From assembly GCA_014773175.1 (NCBI GenBank), contig VXCM01002610.1, positions 17,527 through 81,526 on the forward strand: a DNA stretch of 64,000 nt. Direction: 5' to 3'. Origin of the DNA: Lucifuga dentata (taxonomy: Eukaryota > Chordata > Actinopteri > Ophidiiformes > Bythitidae). The notes under the pieces were generated by a model that worked only from the letters and a program-made list of their open reading frames with translations, made no database searches and was not told the origin of the DNA. A program made the translations under genes and the position numbers. Positions 26,301 to 37,982 of this stretch are shown here, piece by piece; positions within the stretch are counted from its first letter, which is position 1; each line of letters opens with the position of its first letter.

Positions 26301-29300
26301 CTACAGAAGCCTGTAAATATTTTATTTGGACTGTTTTTGTTTTTTTTAGCAGGATGAAATGAGAATATATTTCTATGGGTGCTGCCACTTGAAGCTGAAA
26401 ATCCTAACCTGGCAGTATAATTTGTTCACACTGGAAGAACATTTTTAAATAAGAGGTGGTTGTGGTACTATGTCTGCATTTGCCCTTAGTGCCATGTTTT
26501 CTGCTTGATCCACTAATTGCATTTAACATTTACATGGCAAGCTGATCTCTGTCTTTTGTTTTCTTAGCATATCCCAGAAGTCTTGAAACCCTACTCAAAG
26601 GCAGGAGAGGACATCCGACATGCCTCTTTTCACAGGATTGTAGTCAGCACCTGTTCGAGTGCTGCCATGTTCTACAATGTTGGAATACAGTAAGGTCCCA
26701 TAGCAGGGATAGGGGTCAATAATGCTAATGAGCTTGCTCATCCCTGTTTTAGACTCAGATGATTCTGTGCATTTGTTTCTCTTAGAGTAGGTCATTTTAC
26801 CCATGTGTTCCTGGATGAAGCTGGCCAGGCCACAGAGCCAGAGTCCCTGATTCCCATCAGCTTTTTATCAGAAAAAGATGGACAGGTCAGCATAGCATGC
26901 ACATAGTGACTACATTTAAACCCTGCAAGGCCACTTTCTGTTGAGACTCGAGTCATGTCACTTGCACGTTGCAGATGTATTTCCACCAATTAACAATGCA
27001 ATTGCCACAGAGCAGCAACAGCCAGACTTATGTCTTTTTTTTTTTTTTTTNTTTTTTTTTTTTTTTATTACTCATTGGGTCATCAATCTATTGGTCAGAG
27101 TTAACGTTAACTTTAAACATTTTAAACTTTATCACTGTCACATTGTTTACATGTTGTTTGTCAGTGGCAGCACAAGCTCTGAACATTTATATATTGATTT
27201 AAGTAATTTATCTGTATAAATGTTTCATCAGTTGCTTATTTTTTTTTAGAAGTGTCACAAAAATTTCAAATGTAAAAAAAAATGGGCACAGAGTACAAAG
27301 AGAAATATTTGGCATTTTAAATAAATGGAAGTTAATAATGACCTTTTTTTTTTAACTTACGTGCTTAGATAGTGTTGGCTGGAGATCCCTTCCAATTGGG
27401 GCCAGTAGTGAAGTCGAAGCTGGCCTCTGCCTTTGGGCTAGGGGTGTCCTTGATGGAGAGGCTGATGGCTAACCCCCTGTACACCAGACAGGAGTGGGGA
27501 TACAACCCTAAACTGGTTGGTGAAGTGTATACGAAACCTGGCTGTTTTTTTTTTGTTTTTTTTTTCCCCCCAGTCATTGTACAGCCATTGCATACAGATA
27601 GAAGTGTAGCATATATGTTAATATTATGTCATTAGCCATAGCTGAAATCTTTGGTAACATTTATTGTGATCTCTATTGACACTGCTAGTTAGTTGAGTTT
27701 CCACAAGTTTGCACATCTTCCTTTACTATCATAAAAGCTTTTATAAAGTTGTTTTAACAGGCTAAAAAATGCTCCCCATGACCAATAAACTGAATTTGAT
27801 GTGTAAAATGAGTGGAATCCCCTTTAATAGAATGCACTGTATCACAGAATAGTTGCTTGCATTATACATATACAGATATTAAAGATGATTTTTTTACCCT
27901 TTAGGTTACAAAGCTGATTTACAACTACCGTTCTCATGAGGCCTTGCTCACACTGCCATCAAGACTCTTTTATAGGGGAGAACTGTGTGTTAAAGCCCCC
28001 AAGATCATAGTGGAGTCCCTCTGCCACTGGAAAAGCCTGCCTAAGAAAGGGTTTCCACTCTTCTTCCATGGCATCAGGGTGAGGGGTTTTAAAACATTTA
28101 CATATGACTGTGCTCTTGCAAGTCTAATCTGGAATTGGGCGTGTTCTGAGTTTGAGTATGTGTCTATATTTTTACATTATATCAATTTATTGTGAGATGA
28201 CCTGTATTTAAGAGAAGATGTGAAGTTTCTTACCCCACACTCATGATTAGATGATAAAAACATAACTCTTAACTCTTCAACTTCTACATTTACATGAATG
28301 TTAAAAACATGTTAAACAATTAAGTCAGTACGTCGTTTTGTTTTTCAGTCTTCAATCTTTAGGTCTTTGATAGTTAGTTCTTTTCACACCAGAAATATGA
28401 AGCTTTTTAGATATGAACCTTTTTATTTTCCTTCCTTGTGTGCAAATATGAACTCTTTCTTTTTGGCATGTGAAACAGAGAACTATTCAGCCATTCATAA
28501 TAAACTCACCTTTCAGTAATTTTACATCCATACTATACGCAGATTTTTGTCTGTTTCATATTTAATGCAGAAATATGAAGTACATGGATGGAATTAATAG
28601 GATGCCATATTTTGCTGAATACTGGTATACATGACTTGGTGCTTCTTCATATTACAAGGTGGAACATAGCAAGTGGGTGGTAAATGCATATATGCAGAAT
28701 GCTTAAACTTATAAACTTTTCCAAGCTTGAGTAAATGTATTTATATTTACATAATCTAGATCTGTAAGTCAGAGTACACCAATGTCTTTTTCAGGTCTAT
28801 TTCATTCTGATTATGGTGTTCAAATGAAGATTGAAAAACAAAACAACTTACTGTCTTAATTGTTTAACACATTTTTAACATGCGTGTAAATGTAGAAGTC
28901 GAAGAGGGCTGGAAATTGCTACTGTAGGCTTACTGTAAGGTTATTAGATAAACCTCGTAACGCTTCTTGAGTTTTTTTACTATAGGAATATTATGTTGAC
29001 ACTCGTATGTCAAAGCTAAGCAAGCAAACACAGGTTGTTGCTTTGCTATGCAAGGGGCATAATTTCAGCTTCTAAAGATGATTTTTGTGAGATGTTCTGC
29101 TCCCACATTGATTCATGGAATTTTGTTCTGCCCCAGGGAACAGAAATGAGAGAGGGCAACAGCCCTTCATGGTTCAACCCAGTGGAGGCAGTGCAGGTTA
29201 TGCTCTACTCCTGTCAGCTGGCCAAGAAGCTCTCCCACCCTGTGGCTACCTCTGACATTGGCATCATTGCACCCTACAAGAAACAGGTAAGACAACATTG

Positions 29301-32300
29301 TTGATCTGCATGATATACTGTATCTGTGTGGTGCTTTTTTGACGTTACGTCTCCTATCAGGTGGACAGGACTCTGCTCTGTAGAAAGTACAATATCATCT
29401 TAAAAAAATTAAATTCAGCTTTTCAAAACATTTTGTAATGCTGAATGTGTGGATTTCTTATAATTCTCCAGTGTGAGAAGATTCGTGTGCTGCTGAGCAA
29501 GGTGGGCCTGTCAGACATCAAGGTGGGCTCTGTGGAGGAGTTTCAAGGACAGGAATTCCTGGTCATTATCATGTCCACAGTAAGTGAAAACAGATTGTGG
29601 GTAAGAACATTTGTTGAACATGAATATGAATTCTTCCAAATGACAGAGGTGCTGTTTGATGAAAGCTTTCCTGTGTATGAGGTGAGAATCATGCCAATGG
29701 AAATCGTGAGAAAAGTCACAGCTCGTGTGTAAAAGTTTTGACAATACTAAGTTTTATATTATATGTCGCATTAGATACTTTATAGAAAATTTGTAGTTCT
29801 GTAAACTAAGATACAATTGACAGCTGTCAGGTACTGCAGCTTTTAAATTAGCTTCTTCTGATATCATGAAATGCTTTAATTGATAGTAAAGAAATGAAGG
29901 AAGCCTTATGTGCTCCATGGCATGAAAAGGACTGTTAAATGAAATAAATTAAGCCCTTGTTTAGAAATTTACACAAAATTGTATAAAGTTCAGGCAGTGT
30001 CCAAAAGTGGATATATGGCTCTTCATATCGGTAACTGTTGCATGGAGATAAGCTTTTCTTTGGTCTTGGGTCAGCTTGCAATCTTTCTGACATATCACAA
30101 AGTGCAGCAGGACCTCACACACTGCGAAACATAAAATAATGAAAGTGTCACTGATCTGCTTTTAGTATAGTAAACATTACAGTTGCAGCTGTGGAAAAGT
30201 AGTGTTTTTGGTGGCGATTGACAAATAATGCATTTGGCTAGTGAGCCATGTACTGGAGGTTTGGGTGATGTGGGCTGAGCCACAGCAGATATTTGCTGCG
30301 TGTCATATTGTAATGTGCAGCAGTGGTTAGGGTTGGATAGCCTATTATTTGTGCTCTTTAACATGCCACACATACATTCAATTGCTGTTAGCGTGAGTTG
30401 ACAAATAATATATAATGTCCAGTGTTTCTCACACATAGGCTTTACTTGGGCGGCCTGCCCAGGTAAATTAACACCTGTCCAGGTATCGCAGCCTTAAAAA
30501 AAATACAACTGCAATACTCACTGCCTACATACTAACACATGCGCACACAGCGAGAAGATGAACCGCAACATGTATATTTCATTTCAACGCACATTAATCA
30601 ACATCTAACTATAAAGACAGAAATCTCTGTTTGTGGTACCAACATCCCAAGAACCCAGCACTGCATGAAGTTGAAATTCAGCAGGTTCATTGTTGAGGAC
30701 CCAAGGACATGCAGTGTCGCGTGTGAAGTTGTTTGGATGAAAAATCTCTGTCTGAGCAGTGTTTCCCATACATAGGCTTAGTTGGGTGGCCTGCCCAGGT
30801 AAATCGTAAAATAAAATCCGAATCGCAGGACGGAAGGTAGACCCAGCCTTAAAAAAATATACAACTGCGACACTGCTGTTACACACACACACACTGACGC
30901 GCACGCGCAGCGAGAAGATGAACCGCAGCATATATATTTCTATTTTTGTATATGTATATTTCTGTTTGAGAGAATAGAATAGGATCGAGGGGACACGGCG
31001 TGCCTACCCACTGCCACAAGTAAATTTTCAGCCTGTGGGAAACACTGATGTCTTTATCACATCGAAACAGTATTTGTGCAAATTGTTTAGAGAAATAATC
31101 ATTTGCTGGCTCAAAAATTATTTGGGGAAGTGAGATCGTTAAATTCAAATGTCAGGTAAACACCATGATTAGATTGCAGTCAGCATAAACTGAGGCTTAC
31201 TCTGAGTAACTGACCGTATTTTGTGATTGTAAATAGACATACTAAAGCATGTAAATGATCAGTTGTGTTGTAATAGGAGTAAGCCAACTCTGCATGCATT
31301 TCCTCACCTGGTGGACTGGACTCTCCCTCCTTTAGAATCCTGTTCCTCAGTAACAAATATCGGCTTTTGATAAATGAGTGCATACAGTTAATGGTGGTGA
31401 ATTTTTGCTGTATGTTTTCATGAGTATGTTGTATGTATTGTATGTGTCTTATATGTCCATTTGTCTATGAAGTCTTTGATGAGTAACTTGTGAGATGACT
31501 AAATTCTGTCATGAAAGATTTGGCTCCTCCTGGTGGACATAATATATAGCACATAACATACAGACAGATGTAACACTTGTCATCTTCAAAACTCTTCTTT
31601 TTGAAAAATGTAGCCATTGGAAATTAGAATTTCCCAATTAGAGTGAAAAACTGTAAATGCTATGACATATCAAGAATGATTTTGCAGTGCAGTTGTATTT
31701 TTAAAATCTTCCGTAATTTTTTATGTAGTTTTTAATTCATTAATCATAAAGGAATGAGTTGTATTTAAAGGAGGGTATAATCTCCTTTCTTTATCCCCAA
31801 ATATGGCAGTTAGGCTTAAATAATTATATAGTCGTTCTCTCATAGGTTCGCTCTAACGAATCAGTCCAGAGTGATGATGATTTACAGAATGTGCTTGGCT
31901 TTCTGGCCAATCCCAAACGGTTCAATGTCGCTATAACTCGTCCCAAAGCCCTGCTCATAATTGTTGGAAACCCTCACATTCTCATTCAGGTGAGTAACAA
32001 AACCTTCTTGCTTATCCTGAATTTGAGAACACGTAAATGGAGTGGATATATAAAATTTATTCTGTGTAACCGAAATGAAGTTAAAGGGTTTTGTGATATT
32101 AAGCCTGAAATCAGTATATCATGTCGCACCATTTTCTACCCTTAATGTGACCATGCACCAAAACTCAAGCAGAAAACCTTGGGAAAATAAATTTTGATTA
32201 AATACTTAGAATGGCTGTAAAAGCAGTAGCTGTATTTAAACAATTACATGGAGCATAATAATAAAAAACCCGTGTTCCAAGGTACCTGGTATTTGCCTAT

Positions 32301-33214
32301 TCTCAATGAAAGTGGTTCTGATTTTACCCAAAGATCAGCTGTTCCTGTATGTTTTTCTTTAAGTTTCCTTGGTTGCATCCTTTTGGAATATGATCTGCAA
32401 GGAACTTACAAAATATCTACTCATTATTGAAAGGTGCTGCAAATATTAGTTTTAGGGATGTGCAGGCTTATCTAACCAAACTGCCAGCCTGGTTGGAAGA
32501 CTTTTTATGTCCACTCTACATGTTCATACTAGTGCATCATGCAGCCAGTGCAATATGTATTTTAAATGTTTTATTTCTTTCCAGGACCCATGCTTCAGGG
32601 CTCTACTGCAGTACTGTTTCGTCAATGGGGCGTTCCTAGGCTGCGACCTGCCTCCCTTCCTGAGAGAATGTTGCAGGTAGGCTTAAAATGACGGCCCATG
32701 ATATGGTCCTTTTTCATTATATAGTCATTTTTCATTATAAATATTCATATTTAACATATGGTAGGCCTTTGAGGTAAAAGCATGTGATAATATTAGTTAA
32801 AGGCATGCCTCAACGGTGCTGCCAAACTAGTGTTTCATAGGAACGAGAGAGTGCTGCCAATTTAGACCTGTATACTAGCTTTAAAATATATTAAAAACCT
32901 AATACAGGAATAGATGAGTCTAAACTGTGAATATTAACACTATACAGTATACACTATATATATATATATACTAATCCCATAGATTCCAACTTAAATATAC
33001 TTTTGGTCTGGTCAAATTTAATCTGTGTACATCAGGTTAGTTTTATTTCTCAGACAGTATAGAATTTCTAAGCTAATTTACAGATTGTGATGTTATTAAA
33101 TGATCTCAAACAATTTTTATTAAAAAAAAAAAAAAACCCTGCTTGAAGTACCACATTTTTAAAACTCCTTGTTTTTACTCCCACAGAGCTACAGATGAGC
33201 AAATGACTGCGTAA
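17408..33214 (+). CDS. mov10l1: Mov10-like RISC complex RNA helicase 1 (MOV10L1), piRNA-pathway helicase
   Basis: There are 26 coding exons: 17408-17504, 17630-17817, 18498-18657, 18959-19071, 19253-19440, 19602-19745, 20365-20679, 20957-21154, 21860-21974, 24173-24350, 24450-24520, 24618-24709, 24843-24898, 25088-25182, 25255-25327, 25395-25638, 26106-26252, 26568-26689, 26786-26885, 27369-27515, 27905-28078, 29137-29286, 29472-29579, 31846-31989, 32585-32676, 33187-33214. Phases are consistent throughout, giving about 1158 residues once the exon 16 duplication is collapsed (human is about 1.2 kb residues). It is an SF1 (Upf1-like) RNA helicase. Visible: Walker A GPPGTGKT (about 739-746), [13 protein letters not shown] (855-858), [16 protein letters not shown] (about 1058-1064) and NVAITRP (about 1098-1104). 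The family binds piRNA precursors with PIWI proteins in the germline and is needed for transposon silencing. Odd points: exon 16 is broken by a 61 bp duplication around an N, and the exon 20 donor is GTTGGT. Confidence 0.95.
18037..18062. repeat. Perfect inverted repeat, 11 bp arms
   Basis: TTATGTCGTCA (18037-18047) and its reverse complement (18052-18062) are separated by four bases. It lies in mov10l1 intron 2. Confidence 0.8.
20329..20354. repeat. Poly(T) tract in the polypyrimidine tract of mov10l1 exon 7
   Basis: A T homopolymer of about 26 bases ends only about ten bases before the acceptor AG of exon 7 and probably serves as its polypyrimidine tract. Confidence 0.75.
20688..20721. repeat. 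Poly(T) tract with assembly gap
   Basis: A T tract with one A and an N at 20705 starts just inside the donor end of mov10l1 intron 7, so its length is uncertain. Confidence 0.85.
21705..21738. repeat. Perfect inverted repeat, 15 bp arms
   Basis: TGCAAGCCATGTACA (21705-21719) pairs exactly with 21724-21738 around a TTGT loop, in mov10l1 intron 8. Confidence 0.85.
22340..22560 (+). repeat. Left terminal inverted repeat of the Tc1-like element
   Basis: It starts CAGAGCTCTCCATAATGG and ends at the inner direct repeat ACCATAACGTTTGGGACA. It matches the reverse complement of 23770-23987 over most of its length with scattered substitutions. Confidence 0.9.
22598..23606 (-). pseudogene. Degraded Tc1-type transposase
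   Basis: Three minus-strand frames carry successive parts of one transposase. The first, 23606-23217, has the helix-turn-helix DNA-binding region ([17 protein letters not shown] and the GRPRKT hook). The second, 23305-23018, has the first catalytic Asp in WTDETKTN. The third, 23073-22804, has the second catalytic Asp in QQDNDPKHT. The last part, with [11 protein letters not shown] before a TAA at 22598-22600, is in another frame again. Known family members are about 340 residues and cut and paste DNA through a DDE active site. Frame changes make this copy inactive. Confidence 0.88.
23770..23987 (-). repeat. Right terminal inverted repeat of the Tc1-like element
   Basis: Read on the minus strand it begins CAGTGCCCTCCATAATG and continues with GTGGTTAAAGTGCATATTCTC, closely matching the left repeat. 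Confidence 0.9.
23991..24121 (-). mobile_element. Second Tc1 transposase fragment
   Basis: About 130 bp immediately beyond the right end of the intact-ended element closely match the element's own internal region 22920-23050 in the same orientation ([12 protein letters not shown] on the minus strand). It is a leftover of another copy of the same family, ending 51 bases before mov10l1 exon 10. Confidence 0.8.
25456..25578. repeat. 61 bp perfect duplication around a single N (assembly artefact) in mov10l1 exon 16
   Basis: Bases 25456-25516 recur exactly at 25518-25578 with N at 25517. Removing one copy and the N restores an exon of 182 bases whose phase fits both neighbours and whose protein matches the MOV10L1 helicase core. 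The duplication is therefore best read as unmerged contig ends. Confidence 0.9.
27036..27066. repeat. Poly(T) tract with assembly gap
   Basis: A T homopolymer of about 30 bases with N at 27051 lies in mov10l1 intron 19. Confidence 0.9.
30420..31047. mobile_element. Two related short elements, hAT-like nonautonomous
   Basis: The block starting CAGTGTTTCTCACACATAGG at 30420 is echoed by a second block starting CAGTGTTTCCCATACATAGG at 30757. Both share GGCCTGCCCAGGTAAAT, a stretch starting AGCCTTAAAAAAA, and CAGCGAGAAGATGAACCGCA. The second copy ends TGGGAAACACTG at 31047, the inverse of its start, giving an element of 291 bp. Termini of the form CAGTGTTTCCC resemble hAT transposons. I did not find a matching 8 bp target duplication. 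The block lies in mov10l1 intron 23. Confidence 0.6.
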
Positions 33215-34320
33215 GAAGCCCTCACTAATGGTGACGTACTGGAGCTCTGTGTCGACTTGACTCTCTTATTGTTTTCTACACATTTTTCTCCATCAGTGTT
33301 AAGTGAATTGTTTCCAAAAGAGAAATTTGATATTACTGTAAGAGCCAAACACATTTCCATAGAAGATAAAAACAAATGTACCGCTCATGTACAATGCATG
33401 ACTATGACTGTTTATTCTGTGCTTATTAAGCCAATAATGCTTGACTCTGCATTTGGTCTTAATTTTGCTGTCCCAGATTGAGTGTAAATATTCTGATTTA
33501 CATCATTGCAGTTGCATTATGTTCATTCTACTGTAGAGTAATAACAATAGCATTTGAATGGTTTTTGCCTGATTCTTATTAGTAACCAAGTGAGCAGCAA
33601 TACAGTTGATTTATATTCAGACGGTTGTTGAGAATTTTAGCATCAAAACTATGTATGTTTTTGTATCTTCAGTTTCGTCTGATTTATCATTGTGAGTGGA
33701 TCCTCAGATGCTTGAAAATTTCCTGGGTGAGTTGTCTGCACACCTCAACGTGGCAGCGTCTGCCACAGGGCTCGGAGACTGGATGTGACAATTGAGTGCT
33801 ACTGACAGCCTAAACAGGAACTGTCAGTCCTAGTGGAGCCCAGCAGGATGGAGGGGGAGGGAAGAATAGAAGTAAGAAAAGGGGCAAATGGGGGCTTCAG
33901 TCTCATCAGCCAGTGAGTCTCTATGTGCAGGCAGGAGACAGCTTTTATCTGAGTGCACCATGCTACTAGAGAGCCCAGCTCACGCCCAGCCCCCCACCCC
34001 CCCACTCTTCCTACCCAAACACATCTTTCTTTGAAGTGTGCCTCAGGTGTTGGTCCTGCTGTCCCAATTCCAACGGAGAATATATTAATGAAAAATAGTA
34101 TACAGTATTATTGAAGTAACAAATACTTGTGGACTGGCTGGGCATTTATTTGTGGATTTCAATGTGAGTTGTAAAAGACAGAGAAAAACAGAATCCTGCC
34201 TTGGCTAGCTTGTCTATAGTGGATCTGTTTGACAGTCAGGTGCCCAGCCATTCACCTCATACCCCACCACTTCCACATTAACTGAGGCAGGGGCAGGCAA
34301 GCCATTACCAAGACAAATAC

Positions 34321-34447
34321 TATGTCTACAAGACAGCCATTAGGCCCAGCAACAGTCCCCCTGCTGGGCGATCGGCAGGGGGANTATGTCTACAAGACAG
34401 CCATTAGGCCCAGCAACAGTCCCCCTGCTGGGCGATCGGCAGGGGGA
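34321..34447. repeat. 63 bp perfect duplication around a single N (assembly artefact)
   Basis: 34321-34383 and 34385-34447 are identical and separated only by N at 34384. This is the same pattern as in mov10l1 exon 16. Confidence 0.9.
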
Positions 34448-36036
34448 CCTTGTTAAATGTGTGGTCCTATTGTTCTCTCAAATTGGTCTGTGACTCTAAT
34501 TGCCCAGTTAGTCCCCTCTTATGGGCTGTAGTCGTCTACCCGACCTGGAACCAGCCTCCCCTCATCCAGGTCATAAAGGCTGGCTTAGCTGGGGCCGATG
34601 AAGGGCCCTGGGTGGCTGCGTGAGTGCAGGCCATGGTGGAGACATGACTGGGATATGGGCACAGAAAGGGAGAGGGGCCAGTCAGAATGGGATGTTAGTT
34701 TGTCATGTCTGAAGCCATAGTGGCCATCATAGGCTGGCTGAGATAGAGACCTCTTGAGAGAAAGTCCTGAAAAGGCCTATGGGCAACACCAGATACACAT
34801 CTCAGCTAGGAGACAGACGACATCAAACAAATATGATTATACTGTAATTACTTGTATTGTTGCATTTAGACATGAGATTGAGTGAATGAGAGAGACTTAT
34901 AGCCACTTATTTTTGTGTTACTAGTCTGCATCTTATAGAACTCGAATTCTGGTTGCTTGTATGGGATTTTAGCATGTTTTTACTGTGTTGGCCTGATGAC
35001 AGACATTCCATGTTGCTCAGCTTATTAATGCAAGTAAATGTGTATATGCTTTGATATTTTGTCACAAAATATTGAATTTGTATCAGGTAAAAGGACAGGT
35101 CTTCTACACATCTTGTCTTAAAGAAAAGTATTTCTGCAGTATTACTGAAATTACATAATCTCATTCCAGACTGGAACATATATAAGGGATTTTTTTTAAT
35201 TTTCTTTTTGCTGAATGCCATATGTCTGATGGAGGTGTTCTTTCTTTTCTTTCCTGCTGTATCAGACATACAAGCAGTGAGGTGGATTAATAGCATAGCA
35301 TATGGGTTTGAGTTTGTGTTTTTGGCAGATCAAAGGTAGGTGAGCCAGAGGAGACATTGCTTTGCTAATGAGAGCTAGAGTCTCTGCTGACAGAAACCTT
35401 CAATTAGGAAGCCGGGACACATGAAAGAGACTAGCAGTATTAAGGAGACTGCCCGTCTGTCTACACAAACGTCAGAAATTCCCTTTCCTCAGTACTGGTG
35501 AACTTTAAAGATACAGTTTGTGACCTCAGCTCCCCTGCCTCATTCAAAAATGTGGCTGTTTCAGTTGATTTATCAGCCAAATAAAGCACCTGCATTTTAT
35601 TTTGCTCACGTTGTGCTTGAAGCAGATGTAGTAAAAATAACAACTCCAAAAAACTGTAAAGATCATATTAGGTTGCACATTAAACAGTCGTTCTTCTACA
35701 TGCTGTTTCTGCCATCTCCTCTCTTTACAGTTTGCAACTTCTACTCTAGCAATTTGGCTGCTTCAGGCTTACAGTATGTTGTCTTAAAAACTGAGACAAA
35801 TCCCTACTGTTTTTGCTGATAAATAAGTAGGTGCTAATTGTCGTCTTTGTAACACTGTTATTGTGTTTAAGTAACGTTTTAAATTATATTTCCAATGAGG
35901 TGTTAGCATTATTTTATCAATCCCCTTTAGCATAAAAGCAGATTATTGCCTGAAACTCTGAGATGACTAGGTTTTACTCAGTGAAAGCTAGGCTGTGATG
36001 GCCCATTGTACCTCCTCACTCCAACTCCACCCCTCT

Positions 36037-36040
<4 letters not shown>

Positions 36041-36080
<40 letters not shown>
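36041..36080. repeat. (CA)n microsatellite in the szl 5' region
   Basis: About 39 bases of pure CA lie roughly 130 bases upstream of the szl TATA box. Confidence 0.95.
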
Positions 36081-36081
<1 letters not shown>

Positions 36082-36208
36082 CATCTGCTTACTACCCCCT
36101 CTCTGTCTGCAGTCATCACAAAACAAGTCATTGTCTCCAATCGTCTCTGCGTCTTTGATAGGTAGTTGATAACAGACTAACAGGCTGATGGTCTGACTGA
36201 TGTTGCTG

Positions 36209-36217
36209 TATAAAAAG
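36209..36217 (+). promoter_or_regulatory. TATA box of szl
   Basis: TATAAAAAG lies 113 bases upstream of the szl ATG, placing a start site near 36240. Just upstream are CAGAC and GTCTGAC motifs (about 36173-36197) that fit Smad-binding elements. Sizzled is known as a BMP-induced gene, so this is suggestive but untested. Confidence 0.6.
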
Positions 36218-36329
36218 CAAGCAGCAGTCAGGAAAGCCAGCACAGAGCTAGCTTCCCTCTCACAGCAAACAACATCAGCAAAACTACATCAATCTACTTT
36301 GTGGAATCTCAGAATTTTGGCACTTTAGT

Positions 36330-36929
36330 ATGATTGTGTTCCTCACCGCGGCTCTCCTGGTCATGGCTTGTCCATTGACAGCATTTGACATGGGCCAGTC
36401 CACTCGTTGTGTAGCCATTCCCAATCAAATGAAGGTATGCAAAGATGTCGGGTACTCAGAGATGCGGCTGCCCAATTTCTTGGGCCACAGTAATCTGGAA
36501 GGTGAAGTGGTTCCACGTTCAGAAGACTGGAGGCCTCTGCTGCAGACAGGCTGCCACCCTCAGGCCCAGGCCTTTCTCTGCTCCCTCATCGCCCCCGATT
36601 GTCTTGACACGTAAGGAAATTTTACTTTTGTAATTACTTTTGATACATTGATAATTAAACACTGACCCTCTGAGTTAAATGTTGTCTTAATTACCGTACA
36701 TTTTTTACCTCCCTCGTTTCCTTTCCCTCAGTTTTATCCAGCCATGTCGTAGTCTGTGTGAGGCAGTAAGGGACAGTTGTGCCCCTGTCCTTGCCTGCCA
36801 AGGGCATCCATGGCCCGAGGCATTAGACTGTAATCGCTTCCCTGACCAAGAAGACATGTGCCTCTCCCCTCATACAAAATTCCGCCACTTTGCCAAAGGT
36901 ATGCATGAACCATAGACTTGATTATTTGA

Positions 36930-36961
<32 letters not shown>

Positions 36962-37641
36962 NTTTTTGCGGAATTTAACTGATCTGCCGTCTCACTGGCA
37001 GAACAGACCATACACTCATTGCCTGTCAGCTATTTTTCATAAATTAGTCATTACCTTGAATCTTTTTGCAGACTTGCCCAAACCTACCTGCCAAAACTGT
37101 CCTTCTGTGGAAGAGTCTCCTGCAATGAAAATGGTCCTTGATGCCTTTTGCCAGCATGATTTTGGTAAATATCAATCCTTAAAAGCTGTGGTATGCTAAT
37201 CTGTATCATTTGTTTTGGTGTGTTTGAAACTTGACAGGGCTATGATTTCACAAAATTATGATTAGTAAGTTTTAATTAGTTTTACTAAGTAGTTTCCAAA
37301 ACTTTGACTAATTTTTGTTCTTCTCTGCAGCTGTGACTGCCAGACTTTACCGTCGCCGCCTACCTATGGGAGAGCCAGAATTTGAGGTTGAGGGTCGCAT
37401 TGAGTTCATCCGTCAGGGACCTCTGCTCCCTTATGACACCCAGCACCTGCTCCAGCAGTGGCTCCTCATCAACCTGCGTTGTGCTCGCACCCTTTTGCGC
37501 CCCGGACGGGCACAGCTATACATGTTGACTGGTACCGTGCAGTTTGATGGCAGTGTGGCGCTCACCCATCTCTTCCCTTGGCACAAGAAGGATGCGAACA
37601 TTGCTGCTGCTACACGCAAATGGAAGCATCATAGATGTTGA
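36330..37641 (+). CDS. szl: Sizzled, secreted Frizzled-related inhibitor of Tolloid proteases
   Basis: Four exons: 36330-36610, 36732-36898, 37072-37164 and 37331-37641, with compatible phases, giving 283 residues. The N-terminus is a hydrophobic signal peptide ending near LTAFDMG. Residues about 27-139 form a cysteine-rich Frizzled domain (VCKDVGYSEMRLPNFLGH, FLCSLIAPDC, PCRSLCEAVRDSC). Residues about 155-283 form a netrin-like domain ending in a C-terminal Cys (KWKHHRC). Sizzled is secreted ventrally, inhibits BMP1/Tolloid metalloproteases, and so protects Chordin and limits BMP signalling; zebrafish mutants (ogon/mercedes) are ventralised. Mammals lack the gene. The other candidates, Crescent or other SFRPs, fit less well from memory. 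Confidence 0.92.
36933..36966. repeat. Poly(T) tract with assembly gap
   Basis: A T homopolymer with N at 36962 lies in szl intron 2. Confidence 0.9.
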
Positions 37642-37976
37642 ATTCATGAAACACAATAAGGGACTTGAAACAAAATCAAGTGAGAGATTCAAATTATCAG
37701 AGTTTCTTGGCTTTGGGTGTTGATGCAAACTTGTTACGTATACATAATGGGTATATGAACAAAGCTGGGGTCAGACATTAATACTCTCTGCTGCCCTTGG
37801 CAGCTCATTTGCTTTATCTTATCTCTACTCAGATAGCACACAATTATAGAATGCACTCAAATTGTACATAGTATGAATAAGTGTAAATTGTAGATTTTAA
37901 TTGTAGATTTTATTTCCTCTAAGAACATTGCTGTATTTATAACACCTGTTTATTTGGATATTAATGAAAAAATTCT

Positions 37977-37982
37977 AATAAA
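37977..37982 (+). terminator. Poly(A) signal AATAAA of szl
   Basis: A canonical AATAAA lies 336 bases after the szl stop codon, and it is the first one I see on this strand. Confidence 0.65.

Larger units (their letters stand above)
33215..36329. other. Intergenic region between mov10l1 and szl
   Basis: It contains the mov10l1 3' untranslated region (no canonical AATAAA found close to the stop), a GC-richer stretch at about 33730-34020, an artefactual 63 bp duplication around N34384, and the szl promoter at the right end. I found no further gene. Confidence 0.5.
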
